From the NCBI RefSeq assembly GCF_019976975.1, contig NZ_AP024630.1:2046001-2110000 (forward strand): a stretch of 64,000 nt of DNA. The letters are read 5' to 3'. A model generated the notes under the pieces. That model was not told the DNA's origin and did no database searches. It saw nothing but the letters and a program-made list of their open reading frames with translations. Made by a program: the position numbers and the translations under genes. How positions within the stretch are numbered: the first letter of the stretch is position 1; every line of letters starts with the position of its first letter. This document shows, piece after piece, positions 26,501 to 35,434 of the stretch. The DNA is from Arthrobacter sp. NtRootA1 (GTDB lineage Bacteria; Actinomycetota; Actinomycetes; Actinomycetales; Micrococcaceae).

Positions 26501-28057
26501 CTATTTATTGATCCGGATCGTGGCGGGGTCCATGTACTCGCCAAACTGGCGAATGCTGAATCCTTTGGCAGCGACGGTGACGAAAGGCAGCGTGGCCAGG
26601 GGGACGGCGTCGACACGCTCCAGGAAGGAAGCCTGCGCCTTCTTGAACGCGGCGCATTGTTCGTCCGCATCAACGGCGTTCATGCCTGCAGTGAGGGCCG
26701 CGTAACCTTCGTCGTTGACGGCACCGGTTTTGTTGCGACCGCCCGACTCAGCAGGTGGACCCATCACCCGGAGCAGAGAAGAAGGCAGGGTGCCCATCAG
26801 GTTGTTGTCGCCTTGGACGTTGATATCCCACTCCGTGCCGCCCTTGCCCGTCAGCGCGGACCATGCACCGTTATCCAGTGACTTAACATCCACGTCGGCC
26901 CCTGCTTTGCGGAGGGCTTCGGCTACGTACTCGTTTCCTTCCGTCAGGAAGGTAGTGCCCACAATGCGGATCTTGACTCCGGCCAGAACCTTGGCTGCGG
27001 CCGCAGGGTCAAGAGGCGTGATCAGGGAGGTGTCCGTGTTGACGCACTTGATGTTTTCCGATCCGACAGACAGGATCGGCTTTCCCCTCGAGTCGCTGAT
27101 GATATCGCTGAACGCCTTCGGGTCGATCGTCTGGGCGACTGCCTTTCGAAGGTCGGGTTTGTCAGCAAAAGCGGTGCCCGGGCGTTCGTTGAAAAGTATG
27201 TACGTAGTGTTGTTCGCGGCGCTTTGCTGGGTGAATCCATCGTTGTCCTTAAAACGGGCAACGTTTTCGTCGGCTACACCTCCGATGTCCAAGCTTCCAG
27301 CGAGTAACTGGGTGGCGATTGTGGAGTACTCGCTAATCGGTGTGAAGACCAGGTTTTTGGCCGGAGTGCCCTCCAAAGGTTTGCTGAACGTGGGCCATGC
27401 GCTGTAGTCGTCCCGGAGCGCGAACTCGTACTTGACGGCCGGCTGGGCAGACTTCAGGGTGTAGGGCCCAGAGAAGGCGCCCTGCACCGTACCAGCGGAC
27501 AAGCCCTTGAGGTCAGTGAGACCGGCCGGACAAACGATGGCTGATTGAGGCAGAGCCAGTCCCGTGAGGAAGTCAGACCAACCGGCTGACAACGTCACCT
27601 TGACGGTGCCTGAGGCGTCGTCCGCGGCGAAGGTGGGTTTGGCGGCTCCAAATGCGAGGGACCGGCCGGATGAGCCGGTCTCCGGCGATGCGAATCGGCC
27701 GAGGGAAGCCGCCACCACGGTCGGGGTGATGGGTGTTCCATCTGAACACTTCGCATCGCCCCGGATCTGGAGCGAGTAGTTGGACGCATCGATGGCTTCC
27801 CACTTGCTGGCCAGCCCCCCGACCAACGCTCCACCGTCGTCCTTGCGAAGGAGAGTGTCGAAAAGCAGCGGAGCGACTGTGTAGTCATCCGCACCTCGTG
27901 CGAGCGTGGGGTCAAAGGATGAGGGATCGGTGGTGAGAGACATATTCACGGTGTCCGTCGTGGCCGATGCGTCGCTGTTGGCGCCGCCACTGCAGCCGGA
28001 AATTACGAAGGCGGCCGCGGTAACGGCGGCGACTGAAAAATACGCGCGGTGGTGCAT
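26501..28057 (-). CDS. Peptide-type ABC transporter substrate-binding lipoprotein
   Basis: A 518-residue family 5 (SBP_bac_5) binding protein, anchored outside the membrane. The start at 28057 follows AGGAGA and gives a lipoprotein signal: MHHRAYF, a hydrophobic run, then the lipobox VISGC with Cys near residue 21. SLTTDPSSFDPTLARGADDYTVAPLLFDTLL is the usual opening of the mature domain. It is the first gene of a ten-gene minus-strand operon and captures the solute later hydrolysed by the M20 enzyme. An Lrp/AsnC-type gene diverges from it across 132 bases. Confidence 0.92.
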   Translation of the reverse strand: MHHRAYFSVAAVTAAAFVISGCSGGANSDASATTDTVNMSLTTDPSSFDPTLARGADDYTVAPLLFDTLLRKDDGGALVGGLASKWEAIDASNYSLQIRGDAKCSDGTPITPTVVAASLGRFASPETGSSGRSLAFGAAKPTFAADDASGTVKVTLSAGWSDFLTGLALPQSAIVCPAGLTDLKGLSAGTVQGAFSGPYTLKSAQPAVKYEFALRDDYSAWPTFSKPLEGTPAKNLVFTPISEYSTIATQLLAGSLDIGGVADENVARFKDNDGFTQQSAANNTTYILFNERPGTAFADKPDLRKAVAQTIDPKAFSDIISDSRGKPILSVGSENIKCVNTDTSLITPLDPAAAAKVLAGVKIRIVGTTFLTEGNEYVAEALRKAGADVDVKSLDNGAWSALTGKGGTEWDINVQGDNNLMGTLPSSLLRVMGPPAESGGRNKTGAVNDEGYAALTAGMNAVDADEQCAAFKKAQASFLERVDAVPLATLPFVTVAAKGFSIRQFGEYMDPATIRINK

Positions 28058-28161
28058 TCGATCTCTCCTAGATGGGGTACTTAAGCCGAGGCCCAAGGAA
28101 TGTGCTTTCAAGCCTAGGTGAGCCGCCACGTAAGGGGTGTTTTATGTCACACACGTGCAAG

Positions 28162-28183
28162 ATATTGCTATTAATGGCTATAT
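28162..28183. promoter_or_regulatory. Quasi-palindrome, candidate Lrp/AsnC operator
   Basis: A 22-bp AT-rich near-palindrome centred on ATTAAT, with ATAT-GC half-sites and 18 of 22 positions symmetrical. It lies in the divergent region 6 bases before the regulator's first ATG, consistent with autoregulation and control of the transport operon. Binding is inferred. Confidence 0.4.
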
Positions 28184-28189
28184 CGGCGC

Positions 28190-29215
28190 ATGATCCTGTT
28201 CATGGCGGACGCTCTGGATTTCCAAATTATTCACGCACTGCAGATCCACCCTCGAGTTTCCTGGGCCCAGCTCAGCAAGGTGCTGGCGGTGGATGCTTCC
28301 ACGATCTCCCGGCGGTGGAGCACTTTGATTTCCGAACGACGGGCATGGATGACGTGCTATGACAGTGGTGCGCCGAAGACGCGCAATGGTGGTGTCTCCG
28401 CGCTCGTAGAGATTCGCTGCGTGTCCGGCCGTCGCAGTGAGGTTATCGAGGAGCTGGCAGACAAGCCCCCAATCTTCAGTGTCAACTGCACGTCTGGATC
28501 GCGGGATTTGTTCGTGCTGATCTCGACTCCCAGTCTTGTCGAGACAGATCTCTACGTTGATGAGCACATAGCGTCAATCCCAGGGATAATTGCCACCCAG
28601 ACCCACTACCTGCGCAAGGTGTTCTTCGAAGGTTCAAGCTGGCGCCTTCAGGCGCTTAGCCCTGCCCAGGTGAAGGCCCTCGAGAATTTGAGGCCCCCGG
28701 CGAAGAACGTGGAACGCAAAGCGTCCTACCAGGAGATTATTAGGGCCCTGCGTACCGATGCCCGACGAACAGCGGCCGAGGTCCAAGCCGAGACGGGCAG
28801 GTCAATTGCTGTTGTAGCGCGGGACATTGACGCGGTGCTTTCCGCCGACTGGGTTCGTTGGCAGGTGGATTTCGCGCAGCAGTTGATGGGTTGGTCTGCG
28901 GCGGCTGTGTTGTGGCTGAACGTCAACAGGACAGACCAAGACCGGGTGGTGGACTCCCTGACAAGATTGAATCAGGCCAGGTTCTGCGCCTTGGTGACAG
29001 GGCAGGCAAACCTGGCCGTCCTTCTGTGGCTTCATGACCTGGAAGAGTTGGACAACATCGAGCACCGGATTACATCTGCGTATCCTCATATTGAAATCCA
29101 TGACCGCTGGATTGTTCCCAGGATCGCGAAGAGGTTGGGGCATATTCTCGACGTCGACAGCAGTCACCGGAGGTTTGTGCCATTGGATGGAAACGAGAAC
29201 GTTCTGGAGATTTGA
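28190..29215 (+). CDS. Lrp/AsnC-family transcriptional regulator (two-copy architecture)
   Basis: A 341-residue protein, about twice the usual Lrp length. The N-terminal half has an HTH (VSWAQLSKVLAVDASTISRRWSTLI, residues about 23-47) followed by an AsnC ligand-binding domain. The second half repeats the plan, with a second HTH-like segment at SYQEIIRALRTDARRTAAEVQAETGRS and a second ligand domain. Such tandem AsnC proteins are common in actinobacteria. It diverges from the binding-protein gene and probably responds to an amino acid or amino-acid-like product of the pathway. A second in-frame ATG at 28202 is an alternative start. Confidence 0.88.
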   Translation: MILFMADALDFQIIHALQIHPRVSWAQLSKVLAVDASTISRRWSTLISERRAWMTCYDSGAPKTRNGGVSALVEIRCVSGRRSEVIEELADKPPIFSVNCTSGSRDLFVLISTPSLVETDLYVDEHIASIPGIIATQTHYLRKVFFEGSSWRLQALSPAQVKALENLRPPAKNVERKASYQEIIRALRTDARRTAAEVQAETGRSIAVVARDIDAVLSADWVRWQVDFAQQLMGWSAAAVLWLNVNRTDQDRVVDSLTRLNQARFCALVTGQANLAVLLWLHDLEELDNIEHRITSAYPHIEIHDRWIVPRIAKRLGHILDVDSSHRRFVPLDGNENVLEI

Positions 29216-29293
29216 TCGGGAAAGAAACGGCCTGTGACTCAGAAGCTAAGTGGAGCACAGCTGCGTGTGCGTGGAACAAATGAGCAAAGAGAG

Positions 29294-29314
29294 AGTGTGG
29301 ACAATGTCCACACT
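29294..29314. repeat. Perfect 21-bp palindrome
   Basis: AGTGTGGACA-A-TGTCCACACT has 10-base arms around one base and is followed by TAT. Its right half TGTCCACACTTA recurs with one changed base at 29791-29802 and, inverted, at 29461-29472. It may be an operator or a recombinase core site. Confidence 0.6.
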
Positions 29315-29406
29315 TATCGCCCCGGACCGGATCGTACAGCCGCCGGACTGGCCAGGATTCCGCTTGTTTCCGCGGGATCCCAGTGATAGCAAGGCCTGGA
29401 ATCGCG

Positions 29407-29427
29407 TTCGAGTCCCACCTCGGGCAC
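29407..29427 (+). other. tRNA 3'-end remnant (T-loop to acceptor), candidate attachment-site scar
   Basis: The bases from TTCGAGTCCCAC to CTCGGGCAC have the form of a T-loop, the 3' half of the T stem and the 3' acceptor strand of a tRNA. The upstream bases do not provide the matching 5' halves (GTGGG and GCCCGAG are absent), so no complete tRNA is present. Such partial copies are left when an element integrates into a tRNA gene. A terminator follows directly. Confidence 0.5.
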
Positions 29428-29432
29428 GGCAT

Positions 29433-29460
29433 AACCCCTCGTCAGAGGGGTTTTTGCTTT
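29433..29460 (+). terminator. Rho-independent terminator
   Basis: AACCCCTC, loop GTCA, GAGGGGTT, followed by TTTGCTTTT. The 8-bp stem with trailing T run is a standard intrinsic terminator. It lies 5 bases after the tRNA-like remnant, where a tRNA gene terminator would be. Confidence 0.8.
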
Positions 29461-29778
29461 TAAGTGTGTACAAAGCTTGACAAGTGCCTCTGCCTCATCG
29501 TCCCGGCTGGTGCCTGGCCGCCGGGTGCGGCCTGTTCGGTTTGGGTGTGGGAGCGGGCTCAGCGTCTTGGCTGGTGGGCGCTCCGCTTGCTGGGATCTGC
29601 GGTCAATTTGTGTCCTTTCCTGGGTGTTCCGGCGGCCCCTGTTGGCCGCTCAACACTTCATGGATTCTGGTTGTGGTGTCGACATGATTTGGAGGAGATT
29701 GCCTCGGGATTTGTTTGGTGTCTTGAGTGCGCGTCGGTGCCCGAGTCTGTCCGGTGGGCAGTTATGTCCTGCCAAACG

Positions 29779-29799
29779 GTGTGCACATTTTGTGCACAC
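29779..29799. repeat. Perfect 21-bp palindrome
   Basis: GTGTGCACA-TTT-TGTGCACAC, 9-base arms around three bases, followed by TTATATCGG. It shares the TGTnCACACTTA half-site with the palindrome at 29294-29314. Confidence 0.6.
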
Positions 29800-30098
29800 T
29801 TATATCGGTTTATAGTTTTCATGGTGTCCGCCCTGCCTTTGGGTACTTCGGGCTCACACCTTCATGGGCACGGACAAGCGCTCACGACATGAGCTGCGGC
29901 CGCTACTTCTGCTGCGCGGACTGGTCATGACTGCTGCGGGTCATTGGTCCTGCAGGCGTCGGCGACGCGCCTATGGCTTTCAGGGCCATAGTTTTGGGAC
30001 GCATGTTTCGGATTCAGTCACGTGCGAGCGCATTCCCCCCCGGGGGGTACAGACACGCAGTGCCGTCGAGGGCCAGAGGTGTGAAGCGAAAGGCAGCC

Positions 30099-30123
30099 CA
30101 GGTGGCAGGCGTGCTGCCACCTG
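30099..30123 (+). other. Strong hairpin in non-coding region
   Basis: CAGGTGGCAG, loop GCGTG, CTGCCACCTG: a perfect 10-bp stem. There is no T run, so it is not an obvious terminator. It could be part of a structured transcript. Confidence 0.4.
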
Positions 30124-30617
30124 CGGCGAGTACTGCTCGCAGCGCCACCTGTTGTCAGTATGCCGACGTAGTCAAAGAGATCGAAGGGCAGGGGACAGGG
30201 GTTTCTTTGAGAGTCGTTTTACAGTAGCGGATTGCAAGGGTTCAAAGCTCCCGGCTTTAGTAAGCTAGCGTGTTTTAATGTTGCTCCGCTATTAGGACAC
30301 CGGGCATGGTTGCTACAACTGCCTTGTAGATGAGGACTATGAACAGGACGGTCTGCCAACAGCTTGGCAATCACCAGGTGACTCCGTGAACAGATCCCTA
30401 AACTCGAACTCAAACTATCAGCCGTCATCGGTTGCCATTCGGAAGCGAAGGTAGGACCTGACACCACTCTCACTAACACCATGATCGACGAATCGGATAT
30501 GACTGCGCTCAACGAGGATACGAACCTTCGAAATCTCGCTCACTGCACGCAACGAACAAGTTGCAGCCGTGGCACGAGTCAACAGCCACCGGTTGACACA
30601 ACTCGAGGGAGCCCGCC

Positions 30618-30842
30618 ATGGCCAAGCCTGAGCACCATTTCATCCTCAGTGATGAAGACCTCATCAAAGTAAAAGATGCAGCCCGAGTTGTTGAGGAGCT
30701 TGAAGCAGCCCGCCCCGCGGAGATGGCCGAATTCTTCTACGCGGGCCATTACTGGGATCTGTGGGACTCCCTCCGCGACGTGCTGGAAATGCTTGACCTT
30801 GGAATTACGCCCGAACACGGCGACGGCTCGAACAAGCCATGA
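30618..30842 (+). CDS. Small hypothetical protein
   Basis: A 74-residue acidic protein with ATG at 30618 and GAGGGAG upstream at normal spacing. It appears helical, with a mixture of charged and aromatic residues (FFYAGHYWDLWDSLRDVLEML) suggesting a compact amphipathic fold. No membrane span and no known family. It stands alone in a gene-poor stretch. Coding is supported by the ribosome site and balanced composition; function unknown. Confidence 0.6.
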   Translation: MAKPEHHFILSDEDLIKVKDAARVVEELEAARPAEMAEFFYAGHYWDLWDSLRDVLEMLDLGITPEHGDGSNKP

Positions 30843-31378
30843 CTGACTCCAGCTAGCGCCAATGCGAAATGGATCATCGTTTACCAGAGCACTTGTCCAC
30901 GTCCCGAGCGCACAATGCTACGAGCCTGTCTCAAAAGCGGTAAACAGACTGTGGCACGTATGAACGAGTGCTGCTCGGCGGCACGATGTCGTATTGTCGA
31001 GCAGCTGAGCCAATTACCTCGGCTTTAGGTCCACAATTGGACCAGCAGGCGCCGGGGATGCCATAGGCTGACGTCTGAGGCTGATAGGCCGATAAGCACC
31101 TATTTGTCGCGCTGACCTCATAGCGTCAGGCTTGGATTCAAGAGCTTCTCCACCCGCTGTCCAGAAAGCCCCGCCTCCGGCCCTAATCTTGGCGAGCTTT
31201 CCGCCCCTGTCTGACGTCCGGTTGGAGTGTAGCCAGCTCCCATGTATTACGGGTTTAGCCGTGGGACTTTGCGGTCGTTCACCTCCCATGTGGGAACTTA
31301 CCGCCACATCCACAGCATCTCGACCAGGACAACGAACCTCGTGCGGCGGCTGGCCCTCGCTGCGGGTCGGATGCCCAC
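30843..31378. other. Intergenic gap without recognised gene
   Basis: About 540 bases with no supported coding frame and no recognised RNA. It leads into the debranching-enzyme gene and presumably carries its promoter, which I cannot place. Confidence 0.4.
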
Positions 31379-33724
31379 ATGAATGCCATCTTGTCCTGGG
31401 GAAACTGCCAGCCTCAGTCGCACCTCATCGAGCTATGGTGCCGGGAGGAAGTCAGGCGTAGCGTCGATTTTAGCGACGAAGGACGAAGGCTTGAGCGGGA
31501 CTCGAAGGTTCTCCGTTGGCACCCAACTGACCAGCCGTTGAAGGGACTGCACGTGGCTGGATGGAATGCCGATACATTGGCAGGTACGCCCGGATCCGGA
31601 GCCGTTACCTTGGTGGAGGGTTCGTCCTTCTGTATCTCTTCTCCGAATGGGGACATGGATCCGGCACTTCCGCACGGATTGTTTGTCCATGACACGCGGA
31701 TCATCTCCTGCTGGAATCTCACGATTAACGGATTGGCTCTTGAGCCTCTGGCAGCGGGGGGAAAGGAACCCTATAGGGCCCAGTTTATTTGCCGTGTCCC
31801 TCGAACCGACGGCCATGCGGACAGCTCTCTGATTGTCGAACGACTGCGGGAGGTGAGTGAGGGAATGTTGGAGCAGATCACAGTGCGCAACTATTCGTCG
31901 GAGCCGTTCCATTGTGTCATTCGGTTTAGCGTAGAAGCGGATTTTGCTGATCTTTTCGAGGTTAAGGAGGCGCGGATTCAGCACCGCTGGGACAAAACCC
32001 ACCAAGCGAACGAAAATTCACTTCAAATTCGGGCGGCTTGGGAAGAGGTCCGCAGGGGCGTTGACCTTAATACCGCCGGTGCTGTCGTCGAGCCTCGGAG
32101 TGTGACTTATCAGGCGGTCGTTTCACCGCGCGATTCCTGGACCACTGGACTGACCGTTGTCCCCGCAGTTGAGGGAAGGGAGTCAATACCGTTCAGAGGA
32201 TCGGATGAAAAGGGCTTATCCCCCCAGGATCGCCGCCGACAGGAGTGGGTAGCCAAGATCCCGGCAATGCGTATGGGCAACAGTTCTGTTGAACGCACTT
32301 TACAGCGGAGCTATGACGATCTGGGCGCTCTGAGGATTGAAGATCCTGATCAACCGGAGCGGGTTGTTGTGGCGGCTGGCGCCCCTTGGTTCATGACGCT
32401 GTTTGGACGTGACTCGTTGTGGGCTTCTGAGATGGCGCTTCCTGTGGACCCCTCTCTCGCCCTTGGCACTTTGCAGACCCTTGCCGATCGCCAGGGCAAG
32501 GCTGTAGACCCGCTGACGGAGGAAGAACCTGGAAAGATTCTTCACGAAGTCAGGCTCGGTGTCTCAAGTGGATTGTCATTGGGTGGTAAATCCGTTTACT
32601 ACGGCAGTGTGGACGCCACGCCCCTCTTCGTGAACACCATTGGGGCGCTTAGTCGTTGGGGCTTTGCCTCCGATACGGTAGCTGCCCTGCTGCCGCATGC
32701 GGATCGCGCGCTGTCCTGGATTCGCGATTACGGTGACAAAGACGGTGACGGCTTTGTTGAATATGAGCGCCTTAACGAGCGGGGACTGATCAATCAGGGC
32801 TGGAAGGACTCGTGGGACGGCATCAACTTCGCCGATGGGACTCTCGCGGAACCTCCCATAGCACTGTGCGAAGTCCAAGCCTACGTCTATATCGCATATC
32901 TTTCGCGTGCTTGGATGGCTTACGACGCCGGCGATGACTCTCTGGGGTCCGAGTTGGCGGAAAAGGCTGCGCGACTCAAGAAGCAGTTCAACGAACAGTT
33001 CTGGATGCCGGATCGCGGCTATTACGCGATTGCGCTGGATGCAAAGAAGCGGCAGGTTGACGCTTGCGCATCGAACATGGGCCACTGCCTGTGGATGGGG
33101 ATCGTGGATAAGGATAAGGCGCCCCTCGTTGTCGACCGTCTGATGTCGCCAGAAATGTTCAGTGGCTGGGGGGTACGGACTTTGGCGAGTGACATGGGGG
33201 CCTTCAACCCGGCGAGTTACCACAATGGTTCCGTGTGGCCGCACGACAACGCGATCATAGCCACCGGCCTCGTGCGATATGGATTCGTGGCCGAGGCACA
33301 GCGTATAGCCGTAGCTCTGTTTGAGGCGGCTGAGTATTCGGATGGCCGTCTTCCGGAGCTGTTCTGCGGATTCGGTCGGGATGAATTTCCGCAGCCCATA
33401 CCTTATCCCGCCGCTTGTTCGCCCCAGGCGTGGGCTGCCACGACGCCGATACACCTGGTCATGAGCCTGCTGCGCTACGACGCCCATGTTTCCCGAGGGG
33501 GCTTGTGGATGGACCCGGCTATTCCGGAGTCATTTGGCGATCTGCACATCATCAACGCACCGACGGGCAGAGGTCCCATCACTATTGACGTCATCGGTTC
33601 CCAGGCTACCGTTCAAGGCCTGCCTGAGGGTCTGACGTTTCGACAGGGCCATCGACCCTGGATGACGGAACTGGTCGAACAGGCCCGTCTTTTCGGGGAA
33701 GGTCAGCCACGAGGAGCAAGCTAG
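31379..33724 (+). CDS. Amylo-alpha-1,6-glucosidase/glycogen debranching-like protein
   Basis: Up to 781 residues. The recognisable protein starts near VAGWNADTLAGTPGSGAVTLVEGSSF; a GTG at 31553 with AAGGGA upstream gives 723 residues and may be the true start, since the first ATG has no ribosome site. Residues after this contain the glycogen-debranching N-terminal domain (PHGLFVHDTRIISCW). The (alpha/alpha)6 barrel follows, with FGRDSLWASEMAL near 340, YGSVDATPLFV near 405 and QGWKDSWDGINF near 475, where catalytic acids of this fold lie. It would hydrolyse alpha-glucosidic branches or a related glycoside. It is cytosolic and monocistronic. Confidence 0.85.
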   Translation: MNAILSWGNCQPQSHLIELWCREEVRRSVDFSDEGRRLERDSKVLRWHPTDQPLKGLHVAGWNADTLAGTPGSGAVTLVEGSSFCISSPNGDMDPALPHGLFVHDTRIISCWNLTINGLALEPLAAGGKEPYRAQFICRVPRTDGHADSSLIVERLREVSEGMLEQITVRNYSSEPFHCVIRFSVEADFADLFEVKEARIQHRWDKTHQANENSLQIRAAWEEVRRGVDLNTAGAVVEPRSVTYQAVVSPRDSWTTGLTVVPAVEGRESIPFRGSDEKGLSPQDRRRQEWVAKIPAMRMGNSSVERTLQRSYDDLGALRIEDPDQPERVVVAAGAPWFMTLFGRDSLWASEMALPVDPSLALGTLQTLADRQGKAVDPLTEEEPGKILHEVRLGVSSGLSLGGKSVYYGSVDATPLFVNTIGALSRWGFASDTVAALLPHADRALSWIRDYGDKDGDGFVEYERLNERGLINQGWKDSWDGINFADGTLAEPPIALCEVQAYVYIAYLSRAWMAYDAGDDSLGSELAEKAARLKKQFNEQFWMPDRGYYAIALDAKKRQVDACASNMGHCLWMGIVDKDKAPLVVDRLMSPEMFSGWGVRTLASDMGAFNPASYHNGSVWPHDNAIIATGLVRYGFVAEAQRIAVALFEAAEYSDGRLPELFCGFGRDEFPQPIPYPAACSPQAWAATTPIHLVMSLLRYDAHVSRGGLWMDPAIPESFGDLHIINAPTGRGPITIDVIGSQATVQGLPEGLTFRQGHRPWMTELVEQARLFGEGQPRGAS

Positions 33725-33767
33725 GGATTACGGGGCAGCTGGCTGGCGATCGCAGTAGCTGGGGCCT

Positions 33768-35204
33768 TTACCGGCGAAGCGCTGGTCGTTGTTGTGCAGC
33801 GCTTGGTGGGTAGGAAAGCCATGCTTGGTAGGCCAGCCAAAGGGCAGCGAAGTCTGCAGAGGTAGAGGTGTCCCGCCCCGTTGTCTCTTTTATTTTGGCA
33901 AGCCTGTAAGACAGTGTCTGTCGATGGATGCCCAGCTCAGCGGCAGTTTCGTTCCAGCGGCGGTCATTCTTCAGGAAGCTAAAGAGGGTCTCCCTTAGGG
34001 CCGTCGTTTTCGGGTCCAGGTCTGCAAGGCTTCCGAGTACCTGCCGGACAATACTGTCTGCTTCTTTCCTGGATCTTGCCAGAAGCGATACAGGTACGCC
34101 GGTGAAGTCGACCCAGTTGTCGTTCGTCCCGCCGGAGGACAGGACTTTGTGTGCTTCCTCGGCTGCGACTTTTGCATCTCGGATGTCCAGGTATGTCGAG
34201 GATGCTGCGGCGCGGATCCCGAGATCTTCGAGAAGTTTGCGTATATCCGGAAGGGCCGGTTCCGGCACCATTAGGAAATAGGAGTGCCGCCCTGTTCCCG
34301 CGAGTACAGGCAGGGCAGCAATCGAGACTGCCCTCGCTGTTTTCGGACCGTCTTCGGTCTTGATGGCTATTAGTTTGTATCCCTCCGCCATCGCATTCGG
34401 TTTGAGGACGTCGTCGATATTCTCAGGTATCCGTCCTTCCAGAATCGCCTCAAGCATGACCTTAGAGCGATCGGCCCTTTCCCGGATTGTGGTCAAAAGT
34501 TGACTTACGGCTACGTCAACGACCTGCAGGATGTGAATGAGCAGGAAGCTGCTGACCTCTTCCCCGGGGAATTCTGCAACTACTAACTTCACGCCACGCT
34601 CACCAGGAAGTGTATAAGAGCGTTGCCGTGCCGTTGATGTCAGCGTGGGCAATGGTGGTCCTTGTATGATCGTCAATCCGGTCTGGGTGTCAAGTACGGT
34701 GAGCCTGGACCTAAAGAGTGCCTGCAGGTCGTCCATCAGGCGTTCTGGGTCCGCATGGGCATAGGTCGAGAGCTGGTAGAGCTTGCTCAGCTTGAGGACC
34801 TGGAGTGTCTGGGTGGTGGCCGTGGCGGCTGCAACCGTGCGCCCTATCGCGGCAAACGGTGTTTCCTCGTTTGTCAGCAGGACCGGGAATCCTAATCTGT
34901 CGGCCTCGTCGAGGAGTTCTTGTGTCAACGGGGGCAGGCTGGGGTGGTCACCTAGTGCGACGCCTGCCAGCCCGGATTCATTGAGTCTTTGAATGAAGGT
35001 GCTCTGCTCCTTGGCACCATGCGGGACGCAGAGCCCGACGGTCATCAGCAATTCATGCGGACCGAGCCACCTTGCCGGGTCGTTAAGTTCGCAGCTATGC
35101 GCCCAGAGAACCTGGCGTTCCAAGCCGGCGGCTCCGGCCAGTACGCGGGTGCCCAAGCTTTGAGTGCTAACGAGATCGTTGACGGTCAACACTGACTGTT
35201 CCAT
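33768..35204 (-). CDS. PucR-family transcriptional regulator
   Basis: A 478-residue regulator. The PucR N-terminal domain covers residues about 1-125 (TVNDLVSTQSLGTRVLAGAAGLERQVLWAHSCE). A central GGDEF-like region follows (about 250-370). The C-terminal HTH_30 domain is clear: LRETLFSFLKNDRRWNETAAELGIHRQTLSYRLAKI near 420-455. PucR-type proteins often activate purine or amine catabolic genes. It diverges from a flavin amine oxidase operon across 225 bases containing a GTGTGA-G-TCACAC palindrome, and is the obvious candidate regulator of the amine island. Confidence 0.9.
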   Translation of the reverse strand: MEQSVLTVNDLVSTQSLGTRVLAGAAGLERQVLWAHSCELNDPARWLGPHELLMTVGLCVPHGAKEQSTFIQRLNESGLAGVALGDHPSLPPLTQELLDEADRLGFPVLLTNEETPFAAIGRTVAAATATTQTLQVLKLSKLYQLSTYAHADPERLMDDLQALFRSRLTVLDTQTGLTIIQGPPLPTLTSTARQRSYTLPGERGVKLVVAEFPGEEVSSFLLIHILQVVDVAVSQLLTTIRERADRSKVMLEAILEGRIPENIDDVLKPNAMAEGYKLIAIKTEDGPKTARAVSIAALPVLAGTGRHSYFLMVPEPALPDIRKLLEDLGIRAAASSTYLDIRDAKVAAEEAHKVLSSGGTNDNWVDFTGVPVSLLARSRKEADSIVRQVLGSLADLDPKTTALRETLFSFLKNDRRWNETAAELGIHRQTLSYRLAKIKETTGRDTSTSADFAALWLAYQAWLSYPPSAAQQRPALRR

Positions 35205-35282
35205 GCAAAAACCTTACTGCAACACTAATAAGCATCAAATTTCTTACGTCTGTACCATACTTCTCTTGCGTTGCGGTTACTA

Positions 35283-35295
35283 GTGTGAGTCACAC
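35283..35295. promoter_or_regulatory. Perfect palindrome, candidate PucR operator
   Basis: GTGTGA-G-TCACAC, 6-base arms around one base, in the divergent region between the PucR gene and the amine oxidase operon, 35 bases before the small leader frame. Role inferred from position. Confidence 0.45.
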
Positions 35296-35329
35296 AATAA
35301 ATAGAATCGTCAAAGGAGATGGCTCCGAC

Positions 35330-35434
35330 ATGTCACCAGATACTGCACCTTTCTCCATGCAGCGGACCGCAGTATGGCGAATCGGTGGCCAAGCGCGAAC
35401 GGCTTTGGTCCACACGATGAACGTTGCATCATGA
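35330..35434 (+). CDS. Putative 34-residue leader peptide, coupled to amine oxidase gene
   Basis: ATG at 35330 follows AAAGGAG with a spacing of about 10 bases, the only good ribosome site upstream of the amine oxidase. The frame runs 34 codons and its TGA overlaps the amine oxidase ATG at 35431 as ATGA. The amine oxidase start itself has no ribosome site, so its translation probably depends on this leader. The peptide starts MSPDTAPFSMQRTAV and has no known family. It could alternatively be an untranslated artefact if the oxidase starts elsewhere. Confidence 0.55.
   Translation: MSPDTAPFSMQRTAVWRIGGQARTALVHTMNVAS

Larger units (their letters stand above)
29461..30600. other. Gene-poor region with palindromes and a hairpin
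   Basis: About 1.1 kb in which I find no convincing gene. Short frames exist but lack ribosome sites and look like high-GC artefacts. Structure seen: an inverted copy of the TGTnCACACTTA motif at 29461-29472, a perfect palindrome at 29779-29799, and a perfect 10-bp hairpin at 30099-30123. The stretch may be the decayed body of an integrated element or an untranslated RNA region. Confidence 0.45.

Noticed and set aside
29340..29427. A complete tRNA gene
   Set aside because: Only the T-loop, 3' T-stem and 3' acceptor strand are present; the 5' acceptor and T-stem halves do not match, so no cloverleaf forms.
29864..30268. 134-codon frame
   Set aside because: No ribosome site, Arg/Ser/Cys-rich composition typical of a random GC-rich frame.
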